In this document: positions 24,930 through 33,300 of the stretch, one piece after another
Numbering within the stretch: the stretch's first letter is position 1
Layout of the letters: each line of letters opens with the position of its first letter
Assembly: GCA_021740045.1 (NCBI GenBank)
Contig: JAIPAP010000039.1
Location: 1 to 35,527 of the forward strand
DNA: 35,527 bases
From: Bacteroidales bacterium
GTDB taxonomy: Bacteria; Bacteroidota; Bacteroidia; Bacteroidales; JAIPAP01
Direction: 5' to 3'
Program-made: the position numbers and the translations under genes
The notes under the pieces: generated by a model
The model's database searches: none
What the model saw: only the letters and a program-made list of their open reading frames with translations
What the model was told of the DNA's origin: nothing

Positions 24930-25757
24930 TCATATACTGTAGTTTATTCCTTTAATCATAATGTTAAACAAATTTTGAATTGTCTCAATATCTTCAAAAT
25001 AGGCTTTGTTGTAGTAATACAGGCTTATTTCACCAGTATTTTCCTCTGTTTCCTTTTTTAAAATCTGAAGGATATAGCTTTTGAGTTCCTCATACTCTCT
25101 CAACAAATTACCAATATCGTAACCTGCTTGCCAGGCTCCGGCTTCCAAAGGATAGTTTTCCTCGCTGAACTCATCCATAATATCCGGGAGAATTTCGTAA
25201 AAGCAATCACTTTTTAATTCAAAATAATTTATTAAAATATCATATATATCATCGAGGTCTTTGGCCCGTTCGGATTTTTCATCAAACGATACTAATTTCA
25301 GGATAATCAGCCCTTCAAGCGGCGTAACCTGCACTGTTGTCTCTTTATCCAGTTTCATCTCGGCAGGTCTGTTTAATACCTCTTTCAGGCCAACCACCGA
25401 AAGTTCTGTTTTCCGGTCTGTAAACTTCACAGTACCGGCTTCCTCCAATTGGCCAAAAGGCAATAAATCAACAACAGTCTTGGTCTCAAGGTGAATTATA
25501 CGGTAAGGCTCAACTGCTTTACGAAACCCTTTATTTAGAAGTAAGTCGAATAACATATCATACCTGTTCATGTCGGGAATCATCAGGGCAAAATCAATGT
25601 CCATTGTTCCACGAAAAGGTTTAATACCTTTTTCAGCCAAATGAAAATGCCTGGCCTGTGCTCCGATCAGGTATAACGGAGCATTCAATTCCCTGCACGA
25701 TTCATCCACAAGGTTAAAAACTTCTTTAAACCAGGGTGTTAATTCTTTAAAACTCAT
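24930..25757 (-). CDS. AbiEii-like nucleotidyltransferase toxin (275 aa)
   Basis: A DNA-polymerase-beta-type minimal nucleotidyltransferase. Counting from the ATG at 25757, the G-rich first motif (LYLIGAQARHF, ~28-38) leads to GTMDIDFAL with metal ligands D53 and D55, the third acidic residue is probably D97 in TKTVVDLLPFG, and the conserved KLVSFDEKSERAKDLDDIYD stretch (~151-170) corresponds to the AbiEii-family C-terminal catalytic block. In characterised type IV systems such enzymes transfer nucleotides, some onto tRNA, and arrest growth. A TTG at 25763 is in frame but the ATG is preferred. It overlaps the upstream AbiEi-like gene by 11 bases. It may instead be a solitary nucleotidyltransferase with another target. 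Confidence 0.72.
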   Translation of the reverse strand: MSFKELTPWFKEVFNLVDESCRELNAPLYLIGAQARHFHLAEKGIKPFRGTMDIDFALMIPDMNRYDMLFDLLLNKGFRKAVEPYRIIHLETKTVVDLLPFGQLEEAGTVKFTDRKTELSVVGLKEVLNRPAEMKLDKETTVQVTPLEGLIILKLVSFDEKSERAKDLDDIYDILINYFELKSDCFYEILPDIMDEFSEENYPLEAGAWQAGYDIGNLLREYEELKSYILQILKKETEENTGEISLYYYNKAYFEDIETIQNLFNIMIKGINYSI

Positions 25758-26745
25758 TGGCAAGGTGTTTTTTCCAGATCATTTGTGCGGTTTCATAACA
25801 TCTGTTATCTCCTGTATTCATTAAGTCTACATAAACCAAAAGAGGATGAACAATATCTTTATCCTGCTGCTCCATCGTGTTCCAAAAGGCATGAAAAGCA
25901 TAAACGTCGCCATGGGCATCAGGTATTAGTTTGTATCTTTTCATTAAATCTGTCCTCGTATTTGTAGTGTACAAGGTTAATTCACCGGGCCGGAGGTAGT
26001 CAGTTAATATATCTGCGGCGGGCTCACCTCCCCACCATGTATTTTCATCAAGTTTAATTTTACGGTAATGGATAAAATGGTTTTTATCGACAAACCTGAA
26101 TTGGCCTATTTTCAGGGCAGGTTGTAATGTGATAGCGTAGGCTTTCATCCATACGTCAAGCAACCCTTGTTTGTTGTTGAGTTGTTTTTGGGTTCGGTTT
26201 ACTTTTATCAAGAACTTTTCTTTTTGCAGGCCATGATTCACATTGCTTATGTTTCCGAGACCTGTGCCGGTATTTTTTGCAATTTTTCGTTGTGGTTCAT
26301 TTAACCAATCCTCATCTGTTAGATAAAGATAAACCACTTTAAGCCCGGTTTTTGTAAAGGCTCTATTACCGGTTTCCTTAGCTAAATCAATTGGCTTATT
26401 GGCATCAATCAAAATGAACACGTTTTTGTAATTTATGTAGATGTTGCCGTTTTTTTCCAGGTAGGCAATGTTTCTTTTGCGTAATTCGGTTTTGATTTTT
26501 GGGCGCAGGTAATGAGCAATCAAAATGAAGGGTTGTTTTTTTCGGGCTGTTGCTTCCAATATGGGCAATTGATGTTCCCTTAATTCCTTTTTTAATTCAA
26601 TATTGAAAGCAATTTCCTGATTTTTCAAAGTCAACCGTATTCTTCCTTCTCGATCAGCTAACGCATTTTTATCCCATGCGATATGGGTACCAATTTCATT
26701 TGGTATGTTTTCCAATGCTCTATACAAAACTTCCTGCACTTCCAT
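25747..26745 (-). CDS. AbiEi-like antitoxin / regulator (332 aa)
   Basis: N-terminal part (1-~125) has a region ending LRPKIKTELRKRNIAYLEKN-GNIYINYKNVFILID, resembling the nuclease-like or anchor domain of Bacteroidota AbiEi-type proteins. A winged helix-turn-helix follows (~140-190: KVVYLYLTDEDWLNEPQRKI, AKNTGTGLGNISNVNHGL). The C-terminal part carries WWGGEPAADILTDYLRPGEL, a phrase seen in type IV antitoxin-like regulators. It is transcribed first, overlapping the nucleotidyltransferase, which is the usual antitoxin-then-toxin order. The start is set at 26745 because the promoter lies at 26784-26814; an in-frame upstream start at 26799 would lie inside the promoter. It probably represses its own promoter. 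Confidence 0.7.
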   Translation of the reverse strand: MEVQEVLYRALENIPNEIGTHIAWDKNALADREGRIRLTLKNQEIAFNIELKKELREHQLPILEATARKKQPFILIAHYLRPKIKTELRKRNIAYLEKNGNIYINYKNVFILIDANKPIDLAKETGNRAFTKTGLKVVYLYLTDEDWLNEPQRKIAKNTGTGLGNISNVNHGLQKEKFLIKVNRTQKQLNNKQGLLDVWMKAYAITLQPALKIGQFRFVDKNHFIHYRKIKLDENTWWGGEPAADILTDYLRPGELTLYTTNTRTDLMKRYKLIPDAHGDVYAFHAFWNTMEQQDKDIVHPLLVYVDLMNTGDNRCYETAQMIWKKHLANEF

Positions 26746-26783
26746 GTTCACATAATATTTAGATTCACGCCTGCATGAACATA

Positions 26784-26814
26784 CAAAATTAGTGAACAAG
26801 CCTTACTTATCCAA
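26784..26814 (-). promoter_or_regulatory. Promoter of the AbiE-like pair
   Basis: On the minus strand, TTG (26814-26812), 20-base spacer, then TAATTTTG (26791-26784), an exact match to TAnnTTTG. The start codon at 26745 is about 39 bases further on. The -33 box lies within the last codons of the upstream DUF3883-like remnant, so the pair has its own transcription unit. Confidence 0.6.
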
Positions 26815-27031
26815 CACTTTTCCATTCTTTTTCCGGTAAAAAATATTGCACACCTTTTGCTTTTGCCTCAAACCTCATGCTGCTGGCTAGGTTTTGGATT
26901 CTTACGAGTACCGGCTTGGTTATACAATTATACACAATGTATAGCCAAGCAGAATCACCCAATTGGCTGAGTCTGAATATTTCATTCTCTGATAGCAAAA
27001 TGCTTAACTTAACCTGAAACGTATCTTTCTT
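26807..27031 (-). pseudogene. C-terminal fragment resembling DUF3883 proteins
   Basis: An open frame of 74 codons with no credible start (only a TTG at 26998), bounded upstream by TAA at 27034-27032. It reads QLGDSAWLYIVYNCITKP, VLVRIQNLASSMRF, then GVQYFLPEKEW before stop. The pattern LGxxxWLYIVYNC...P.L..IQNxA..........V.Y.....EW is the usual C-terminal end of DUF3883 (NO VEIN C-terminal) proteins, generally large ATPase, helicase or restriction-type defence proteins. Only the end remains; the frame breaks at the start of the domain. I call it a gene remnant. The family assignment rests on the motif pattern alone. Confidence 0.55.
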
Positions 27032-27067
27032 TTATTTTCGGCTATTGACCGCAACCAGGGCACAACT

Positions 27068-27111
27068 AAAAAACCCCCATCATCAAATATTGATCTGATA
27101 ATGAGGGTTTT
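27068..27111 (-). terminator. Intrinsic terminator of the tRNA-Arg gene
   Basis: On the minus strand a 14-bp stem (AAAACCCTCATTAT with ATGATGGGGGTTTT, G:U pairs at two positions) closes over a CAGATCAATATTTG loop and runs into six T residues. It lies 15 bases after the tRNA 3' end, as expected for a monocistronic tRNA gene. Confidence 0.82.
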
Positions 27112-27125
27112 GCATGTTCTAACTG

Positions 27126-27199
<74 letters not shown>

Positions 27200-27212
27200 G
27201 TGTTTGCGGGTG

Positions 27213-27220
27213 CAAATATA
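27213..27220 (-). promoter_or_regulatory. Promoter -7 box for tRNA-Arg
   Basis: TATATTTG on the minus strand, exact TAnnTTTG, 13 bases before the tRNA 5' end. No TTG is at the expected 19-20-base distance; the nearest is only 12 bases away, so this is a one-box call. Confidence 0.5.
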
Positions 27221-27221
27221 A

Positions 27222-27261
27222 AACTTTTTCATCAAGCACCGTTTTGATGAATGAAAAAGTT
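27222..27261 (-). terminator. Hairpin terminator at the end of the T9SS gene cluster
   Basis: AACTTTTTCAT (27222-27232) pairs with ATGAAAAAGTT (27251-27261), an 11-bp stem, with an extra CAA/TTG inside the loop. On the minus strand it is followed by TTATATTTG, a partial T tract. It lies about 45 bases behind the stop at 27308 and directly abuts the tRNA -7 box, so one unit ends where the next begins. Confidence 0.5.
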
Positions 27262-27307
27262 GTGGTTTTATTGTTAGGCAGATTTGATTTTATTATCCGG
27301 AAAAACA

Positions 27308-28645
27308 CTATCGTTTAATCAATAGCTTTCCCGAATGCTTATGGCCACCAATCGAAAGGGTATAAATATATATATCGGGCGAAGTATCTTTTGCATTCCA
27401 GGTTGCTTTCCCGGCGTTTAATTCCAATTCCCGCACCGGTCTTCCATGTATATCATGGATAAGTATGGTGCATTCTGTTCCGGAATTTACCTGCTGTGTA
27501 TTAAATGGCAGTTCAAACACCACAAAATCGCTTGTGGGATTAGGGAAAACTTTTAACCGGGTTAATGATGCAGTTTCAGGTACAGCAATCAGAGAATCCT
27601 GATTCATTTTGATAAAGGCGGCATGCGAGGGCGTTTGATCATCATCGTCATCATACTCCCCGGCAATATATAAATACCCATCCGAAAAATGGATGGAATT
27701 GCCCTCCAAGGAGTCATCCACCAGTACATCCGAAATAATATTACCTCCACGATCCATACTTCTGATAAAACAGCTATCACTGCGATTCCCTAAAAGGTAA
27801 AGAGTTTCTCCGGTTTCATCGATAGCCATATCCATGTAAAAATCATAGTTATGGGTGTTGATGTACATGACCGCACCACTGCTGTCAAACCGGCACAGCA
27901 TAGCCGCATCGGCCGCTAAGCTCATACCCAGGGCAGCATATTCATTATCGTCAATTTTTCCTAAGCGAGATAAATACGGTTGATATTCCGGGAAGAAAGT
28001 ATCAGACAGAACGGCTAAATCCATATTGCGTTTAACGATACTTGAGGTGCCCATTGTAGTTTGCTCAATTGTAAAAAAACTTACGGAGGTACCCATGATC
28101 ATATCCGTTACATAGTGATCAGCCGCCAACTGTTTCTCAATGATATTATTTTCTTCATCAAATCTTACGAAATAAGTGCAATCCACTGAGGGGAAATAAT
28201 CATTATTATAAACCTCTTCTGTTGCTAAATATTCAGGACCAGGTATTTCCATTACTTTCCCAAAATAAGCACTATTTAACTCCTGTATGGAGATACAATC
28301 GAGTGAATCACCACCGGGTCCCGTTTCCAGGAGCTGTGCTCGAAAGTTGCCATAAGGTATCAGCAAATTCCCGTTTGTCTTTTGCAAAACATTTCCATAC
28401 CAAAGCATCTCGCCCTCATAGTAGGTATGCCAGAGTATATCTCCTGATCCGGTAATTTCGGTTATGAAGAAATGGTAACCTTCATAAGCTTTGCCGGCAA
28501 TAATATAATTACCGTTATTGGAAGGGATCAAATCAACCGATTGGTACATAGGCTCTTCCAGTAATGTAATAAAATCTGCTTTTTGCGCTTGCATGCTTAG
28601 GGTTATAAGCAAGGTAATAACGGTAAAAACAGTGACTTTTTTCAT
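27308..28645 (-). CDS. Secreted protein with T9SS type A sorting domain (445 aa)
   Basis: Signal peptide MKKVTVFTVITLLITLSMQAQ; residues ~22-360 are beta-rich with recurring YIIAG/YLLGN-type phrases and DGN-like turns, similar to the propeller-type layout of its upstream neighbour but without clear regular repeats. The C-terminal ~80 residues begin LKVFPNPTSDFVVFELP and contain ILIHDIHGRPVRELEL and a final KHSGKLLIKR, which is the T9SS type A sorting domain that directs export through the outer membrane and cleavage. It starts 12 bases after the stop of the 536-residue gene, so the two share a transcript. The substrate or ligand is unknown. Confidence 0.85.
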   Translation of the reverse strand: MKKVTVFTVITLLITLSMQAQKADFITLLEEPMYQSVDLIPSNNGNYIIAGKAYEGYHFFITEITGSGDILWHTYYEGEMLWYGNVLQKTNGNLLIPYGNFRAQLLETGPGGDSLDCISIQELNSAYFGKVMEIPGPEYLATEEVYNNDYFPSVDCTYFVRFDEENNIIEKQLAADHYVTDMIMGTSVSFFTIEQTTMGTSSIVKRNMDLAVLSDTFFPEYQPYLSRLGKIDDNEYAALGMSLAADAAMLCRFDSSGAVMYINTHNYDFYMDMAIDETGETLYLLGNRSDSCFIRSMDRGGNIISDVLVDDSLEGNSIHFSDGYLYIAGEYDDDDDQTPSHAAFIKMNQDSLIAVPETASLTRLKVFPNPTSDFVVFELPFNTQQVNSGTECTILIHDIHGRPVRELELNAGKATWNAKDTSPDIYIYTLSIGGHKHSGKLLIKR

Positions 28646-28657
28646 GGTTGGTTATTT

Positions 28658-30268
28658 TTATTGAATAATTAATTGTCCTTTAAATATCATAGAAGAAAGC
28701 TGTAACCGGTATGAATAAGCGCCCGGGGGCAAAAATCGAATATCCCATATGGTTTTGGGGGTTTCAATGATTTTTGTGGCCATTTTTACACCCATTGTGC
28801 TAAAGATACTTATTTCACCATGGCACACCATGGTTTGTGGAGATATTGCCGGATCCAACTCACATATAACATATTCATGTGCAGGATTCGGATATATATT
28901 TACTTTCCTATTACTACTAAATTCAGTAACCCGGTTGGTTATTGTATCTTTAATTTCGAATACCCAAACATCAGGTACAATAAAGGAATGAGGAGTGCAT
29001 TGAACATCAAAGGAAGGCCCCTGATCGGTAGTACCGGCAATTACATAATTAAAATCACTCTTTTTTATTATTCCACTCTGCAATGTTTCATTCCTTTTAC
29101 CTCCAATGCATTGTTGTGAAAGTAAATCACCATTATCAGGATCAATTTTCAATATCCATATATCATTATCATGTTCACTAGTTGAATGATTCCCTATTAC
29201 GTCACCATCCTTTGATTTGGTTATACCAAATAATTTAAAGTTGTCATCTATATCCTGAAAAATAGCCATTGCGAACTCCACATTTGTACCCCCATAGCAT
29301 TTTTGCCAAATAATATTACCATTTATATCAGTTCTCAATACCCATATATCACATTCACCATGCCATCCCGAATCCGTAAGATCTCCATCATCAGAACAAC
29401 CATAAGCTAAAACAATATAACCATTATCAAGTTCGTGAAAACCTATTACTCCATCGTGGTCACTTCCACCATAACACTGCTGCCATTCGATATTTCGGTT
29501 TGAATCCAGTTTTATAACCACAGCTTCTGCCCATTCATTAAAGGGTTCACAACCAATATTACCACCATCTCCAATTATACATGCCCCCCCTGCAAGATAA
29601 CCTCCATCGGAGGTTTGTATAATGGCTTGCCCGTAATCCAAATTCTCGGTACCTATAGTATAATCCCATTCAATCGCCCCATCAGTGTTTAATTTAACCA
29701 TCCAGATATCAAAAGTCCCATAATACTCCGATATATCGCCTCCTCCCGCACCTATCCATCCATAGGCAATAACCCCACCATCGGCAGTTGCCGTGCCCGT
29801 ATATACCTGGTCAAATCCCTCACCTCCTAATATGCGTTCCCATACGATCTCACCAAGACTATTGATCTTTATAATCCAATAATCATTGTATGCATATGGA
29901 TCATAAGATATATCTCCATCCGAAGATGTAGCTCCCGCAATAATGTAATAGTAATCACCTGGTGCTTCAATAATTCGATGTCCCGCATCGCTTTTGCTTC
30001 CCCCATAAGTTCTTTCGAATAGCATATTCCCCTGGTTATCAGTGGCAATTAACCAAACATCCATATCGCCATTATTAAAGGAAATATCTCCATCTTCCGA
30101 CTTGGTGTAACCTACAATAAAATAACCAGCCTTTGTTTCGATCATATCAAATGCTTTGTCATATTCACTTCCCCCGTAACAATGTTGCCATTCTATTTCA
30201 TAACCCTGGGAAAATAATGAAGATGAGGTTATAAATAAAATTACAATTATAAAAGCCTGTTTTTTCAT
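28658..30268 (-). CDS. Secreted seven-repeat propeller-like protein, T9SS sorted (536 aa)
   Basis: Signal peptide (MKKQAFIIVILFITSSSLFSQ). Residues ~26-440 contain seven repeats of about 57-62 residues, each starting with a W/E-xxxxxYGGS...D phrase at about 27, 86, 146, 202, 264, 324 and 385 and then a TxDGGYxxxGxTxSxDGDxxxxxxxxDxWxxKxDxxG pattern. Seven such units suggest a closed seven-bladed beta-propeller. The T9SS type A sorting domain follows (VNIYPNPAHEYVICEL ... LPPGAYSYRLQLSSMIFKGQLIIQ). The function is likely binding rather than catalysis. A strong GC hairpin sits between it and the upstream protease gene. Confidence 0.87.
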   Translation of the reverse strand: MKKQAFIIVILFITSSSLFSQGYEIEWQHCYGGSEYDKAFDMIETKAGYFIVGYTKSEDGDISFNNGDMDVWLIATDNQGNMLFERTYGGSKSDAGHRIIEAPGDYYYIIAGATSSDGDISYDPYAYNDYWIIKINSLGEIVWERILGGEGFDQVYTGTATADGGVIAYGWIGAGGGDISEYYGTFDIWMVKLNTDGAIEWDYTIGTENLDYGQAIIQTSDGGYLAGGACIIGDGGNIGCEPFNEWAEAVVIKLDSNRNIEWQQCYGGSDHDGVIGFHELDNGYIVLAYGCSDDGDLTDSGWHGECDIWVLRTDINGNIIWQKCYGGTNVEFAMAIFQDIDDNFKLFGITKSKDGDVIGNHSTSEHDNDIWILKIDPDNGDLLSQQCIGGKRNETLQSGIIKKSDFNYVIAGTTDQGPSFDVQCTPHSFIVPDVWVFEIKDTITNRVTEFSSNRKVNIYPNPAHEYVICELDPAISPQTMVCHGEISIFSTMGVKMATKIIETPKTIWDIRFLPPGAYSYRLQLSSMIFKGQLIIQ

Positions 30269-30287
30269 ATTGATCTTAAACTGTTAT

Positions 30288-30314
30288 GGGGCCCGGGAAA
30301 ATTTCCCGGGACCC
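30288..30314 (-). terminator. Strong GC hairpin between protease and propeller genes
   Basis: GGGTCCCGGGAAA and TTTCCCGGGCCCC (minus strand) form a 13-base stem with one mismatch over a single base; allowing the inner A-T pairs to open gives a normal loop. It lies 8 bases after the protease stop and 19 bases before the propeller start. No T tract follows, so it is either a partial terminator (attenuator) or an mRNA-stabilising 3' element. Confidence 0.6.
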
Positions 30315-30322
30315 TATTTGAG

Positions 30323-33300
30323 TTAATTAGCAATTACTAATCTACCAGATTTTATTTCTCCATTTACATTGACAGTATAAAAATATAAGCCATTTTTTAT
30401 TTTACTTGTATCCCAAATATGTTTTCCTTTCTTACCAGTTAATCTAAATGTATAAACTATTTTACCAGTTGCGTCGCTTATCTTAACCATTCCTTTTGAA
30501 GCGTTTACGGGCAGTGTATAAATGAATTCGGTCCACAACTTAGCCGGATTGGGTGCAACCTGAATATTAAAACCGATAGATTTCCCAATTCTATTAGAAT
30601 AATTATTTGAATATTTAAAGCCTTGGCTGGTATCTACATTTAAACACTCGCAAAAATGGTGATCATAAAAGGATTCAAGAATACCTTTAGCCCAGCTACC
30701 GGCCATTCCTTTATTATTTACCGCCCAAACCTCAAGCAAATTAATATCAGCACTATCTAATTCTAAAATACTCATATTTTGCTGCTCCAGAGAAATCCTA
30801 AAATTAAGCATTTCCAAATACGTGTTGTGTTCAATTAATTCCGCACCTTCTAAATTGTAATTAACTGGAAGCATTTCCGCTAAGGCTATTGCATCAGAGT
30901 AATTGTTCTCAGCCAGGAAAGTTTCAATTATTTGCATATCAGCTTTAAGACCACCAATGTTGTCAAGCCAACTTCTAAATTCACTATAATTTGAAACCGT
31001 ATCGTTAAGAATACTTCTTATCATATCATGTGCTGCCCTTATTTTAATCCTGTTATATTCTGCCATTTGAGCCAATAATGCGGTTTTGTATGTAGTTCCG
31101 GCTGCCATTTCTCTAAGAATATTAATCATATAATCGGGTAAAGGGTCCTCCTTTTCCTCAAGATAATATATTAATTCCTCTTTCTTTAGCTCATCGGGAT
31201 TAGCAGATAATATTTCAAAAATTACACTTTCGGGAAGCACATCCGTTTTATCGGCGGCTGTCATTAATGCTTCCTGTGAAAGATGCGGTGAACTTCCCAG
31301 CAATTCGGATCTCAATTCCCAAGTTTCATCAGGCCAAGCTGTTTCAATATTAAAAACCATTGTTTCTGTGTTGCCTCCATCTTTCAAATCGTCAAATAGG
31401 GACATAGTATTATTATAATTAGAATAAGCTTGCGCATAATCCTCTTCCACTACTAGCTTTTCATCTTCACTTAAAACAGTACGAATTTCACCGCTTGTAC
31501 CTCCATAGTGGGATATACATTCATTTTCAGCGGTAGTTGATAAAGGAGTAATATGATAAACAAGATCAGGATATTCATTATCACAATTAGAACAATAATA
31601 ATAGTTAATCCAATGGACACCACCATTATAAAAATGCCCTGTGGATTGGAATTTGTTTCCAGTTGGATTATTAACGCTCCCTTGATTAGATTGAATTCCA
31701 GAAAATTCATCATAAGGAATGTAAAAATCTAAATTGTTATTTAAGTTATTATTACAGTAATAAGCTAAACCTCGATAAATAGATGCACCTTCCCAATTTT
31801 TCCCGACAGCATAATTACCGTAGTTCAGATTTACAAATTCATTTTTATAGATTTCATCAGCAGCCTCTGTTTCTTCAATTCTAATTCCCGTATAATTCCC
31901 GGTAGGTGCACCTGTGACTTTTGTAAAATAGTTTTCTTCAATGGCAAAGCCTGTAGAATTGGATGAACTGATACCATATCCGGAAGGGCTTAATCCTAAG
32001 CTTCCACATTCTTGTTCGTCTGCTGAATTATAACCTATGTAAAATTCAGAAAATAATACAGTATAATTATTCAAGCCTTCTACTTTAATACCGTATGCAT
32101 TATTATCGAAAATAGCCCTGCTAACATAGAAAGTATGGTTGCTAGGTCCGCTGGCATATATAGCATTATTAAATCCATTGAAGGTACAACCGTCATAATC
32201 TGAACATGGTTTTGTTGTGGTAGTACAAATAGCAAGAACATTAAATCCTGCATTGTATGAAGCAATACCATTATTCCATTGGGAAACTCCATTTGTGTTT
32301 ATTACTGAAAAATCACTAGCCTTGAAATCTATCCCATCAACATAAGTTAAGTCCACATGTTTATAGAATGTTTCAGTCGCCAGATAATCACTTGTTATTT
32401 CAAAGATACAATTTTCAAACGAACTAAGGTTATCTCTCTCCTCTTGTGGATCAAAAGGATTAAAATTCGTATAATATAAAGCATGTACAGATTTTGCATT
32501 ATTTCGAAATATAGCATTATCTGCATATACAACACCCCCGGTTGTCTCATAATGTCCAGGTCTCCACAGCTCAATTGCAGACACAGCATTTTCTATAATA
32601 GCATTATTTTTTAAAATAACTTGCCCCTGAGCATTATAACCATTTAATGTGTATTGGTGTTCGGAACTGTTACCCCAAACCTCGACCCCTAGCCACATAT
32701 TATTTTCATGACCGCAGCCCTTGATATTCGTAAGTGTCCCTTCATCTACTATTAATTTACCGGTTGGTTTAACAATTATTTTTGCATTTGATCCCATGTA
32801 TACAGTGGATGATATCGTAAGGGTAGCCCCTGCTTCTATAATTATATCATTTAGTGAATACTTGGGATCATTCCACAACTTATCTGTTTCAACAATAATC
32901 TGAGGTAATGATTGAAGCGACTCGCATATTGTTTGATATGCGTTAATTCTACCAAACCCAAAGTACTGATTCCATCCATTTTCATCATAGGCATGATCTC
33001 CTACTTTTTCTGCGGTATTTTTTAATATATCTCTTAACTCAATATTTGTAAGGTTGTGATTTACAGAAAGAGCCAAAGCAGCTGTAGCTGCCACCATGGG
33101 AGATGAAAGAGATGTTCCATCATAATACTCGGTGCTAAGATTATCTAAACTAATAATGTTAACTCCAGGAGCAGTTAGTTCAATTTCTTGTCCATAAGCT
33201 GAATATTCCCAAAGTTCATCATCAGTAGTTGTAGCTCCCACGGCAATAACATCATCATGAAGAGCAGGATACGTAATCGAACCACCTGTATTACCTGCTG

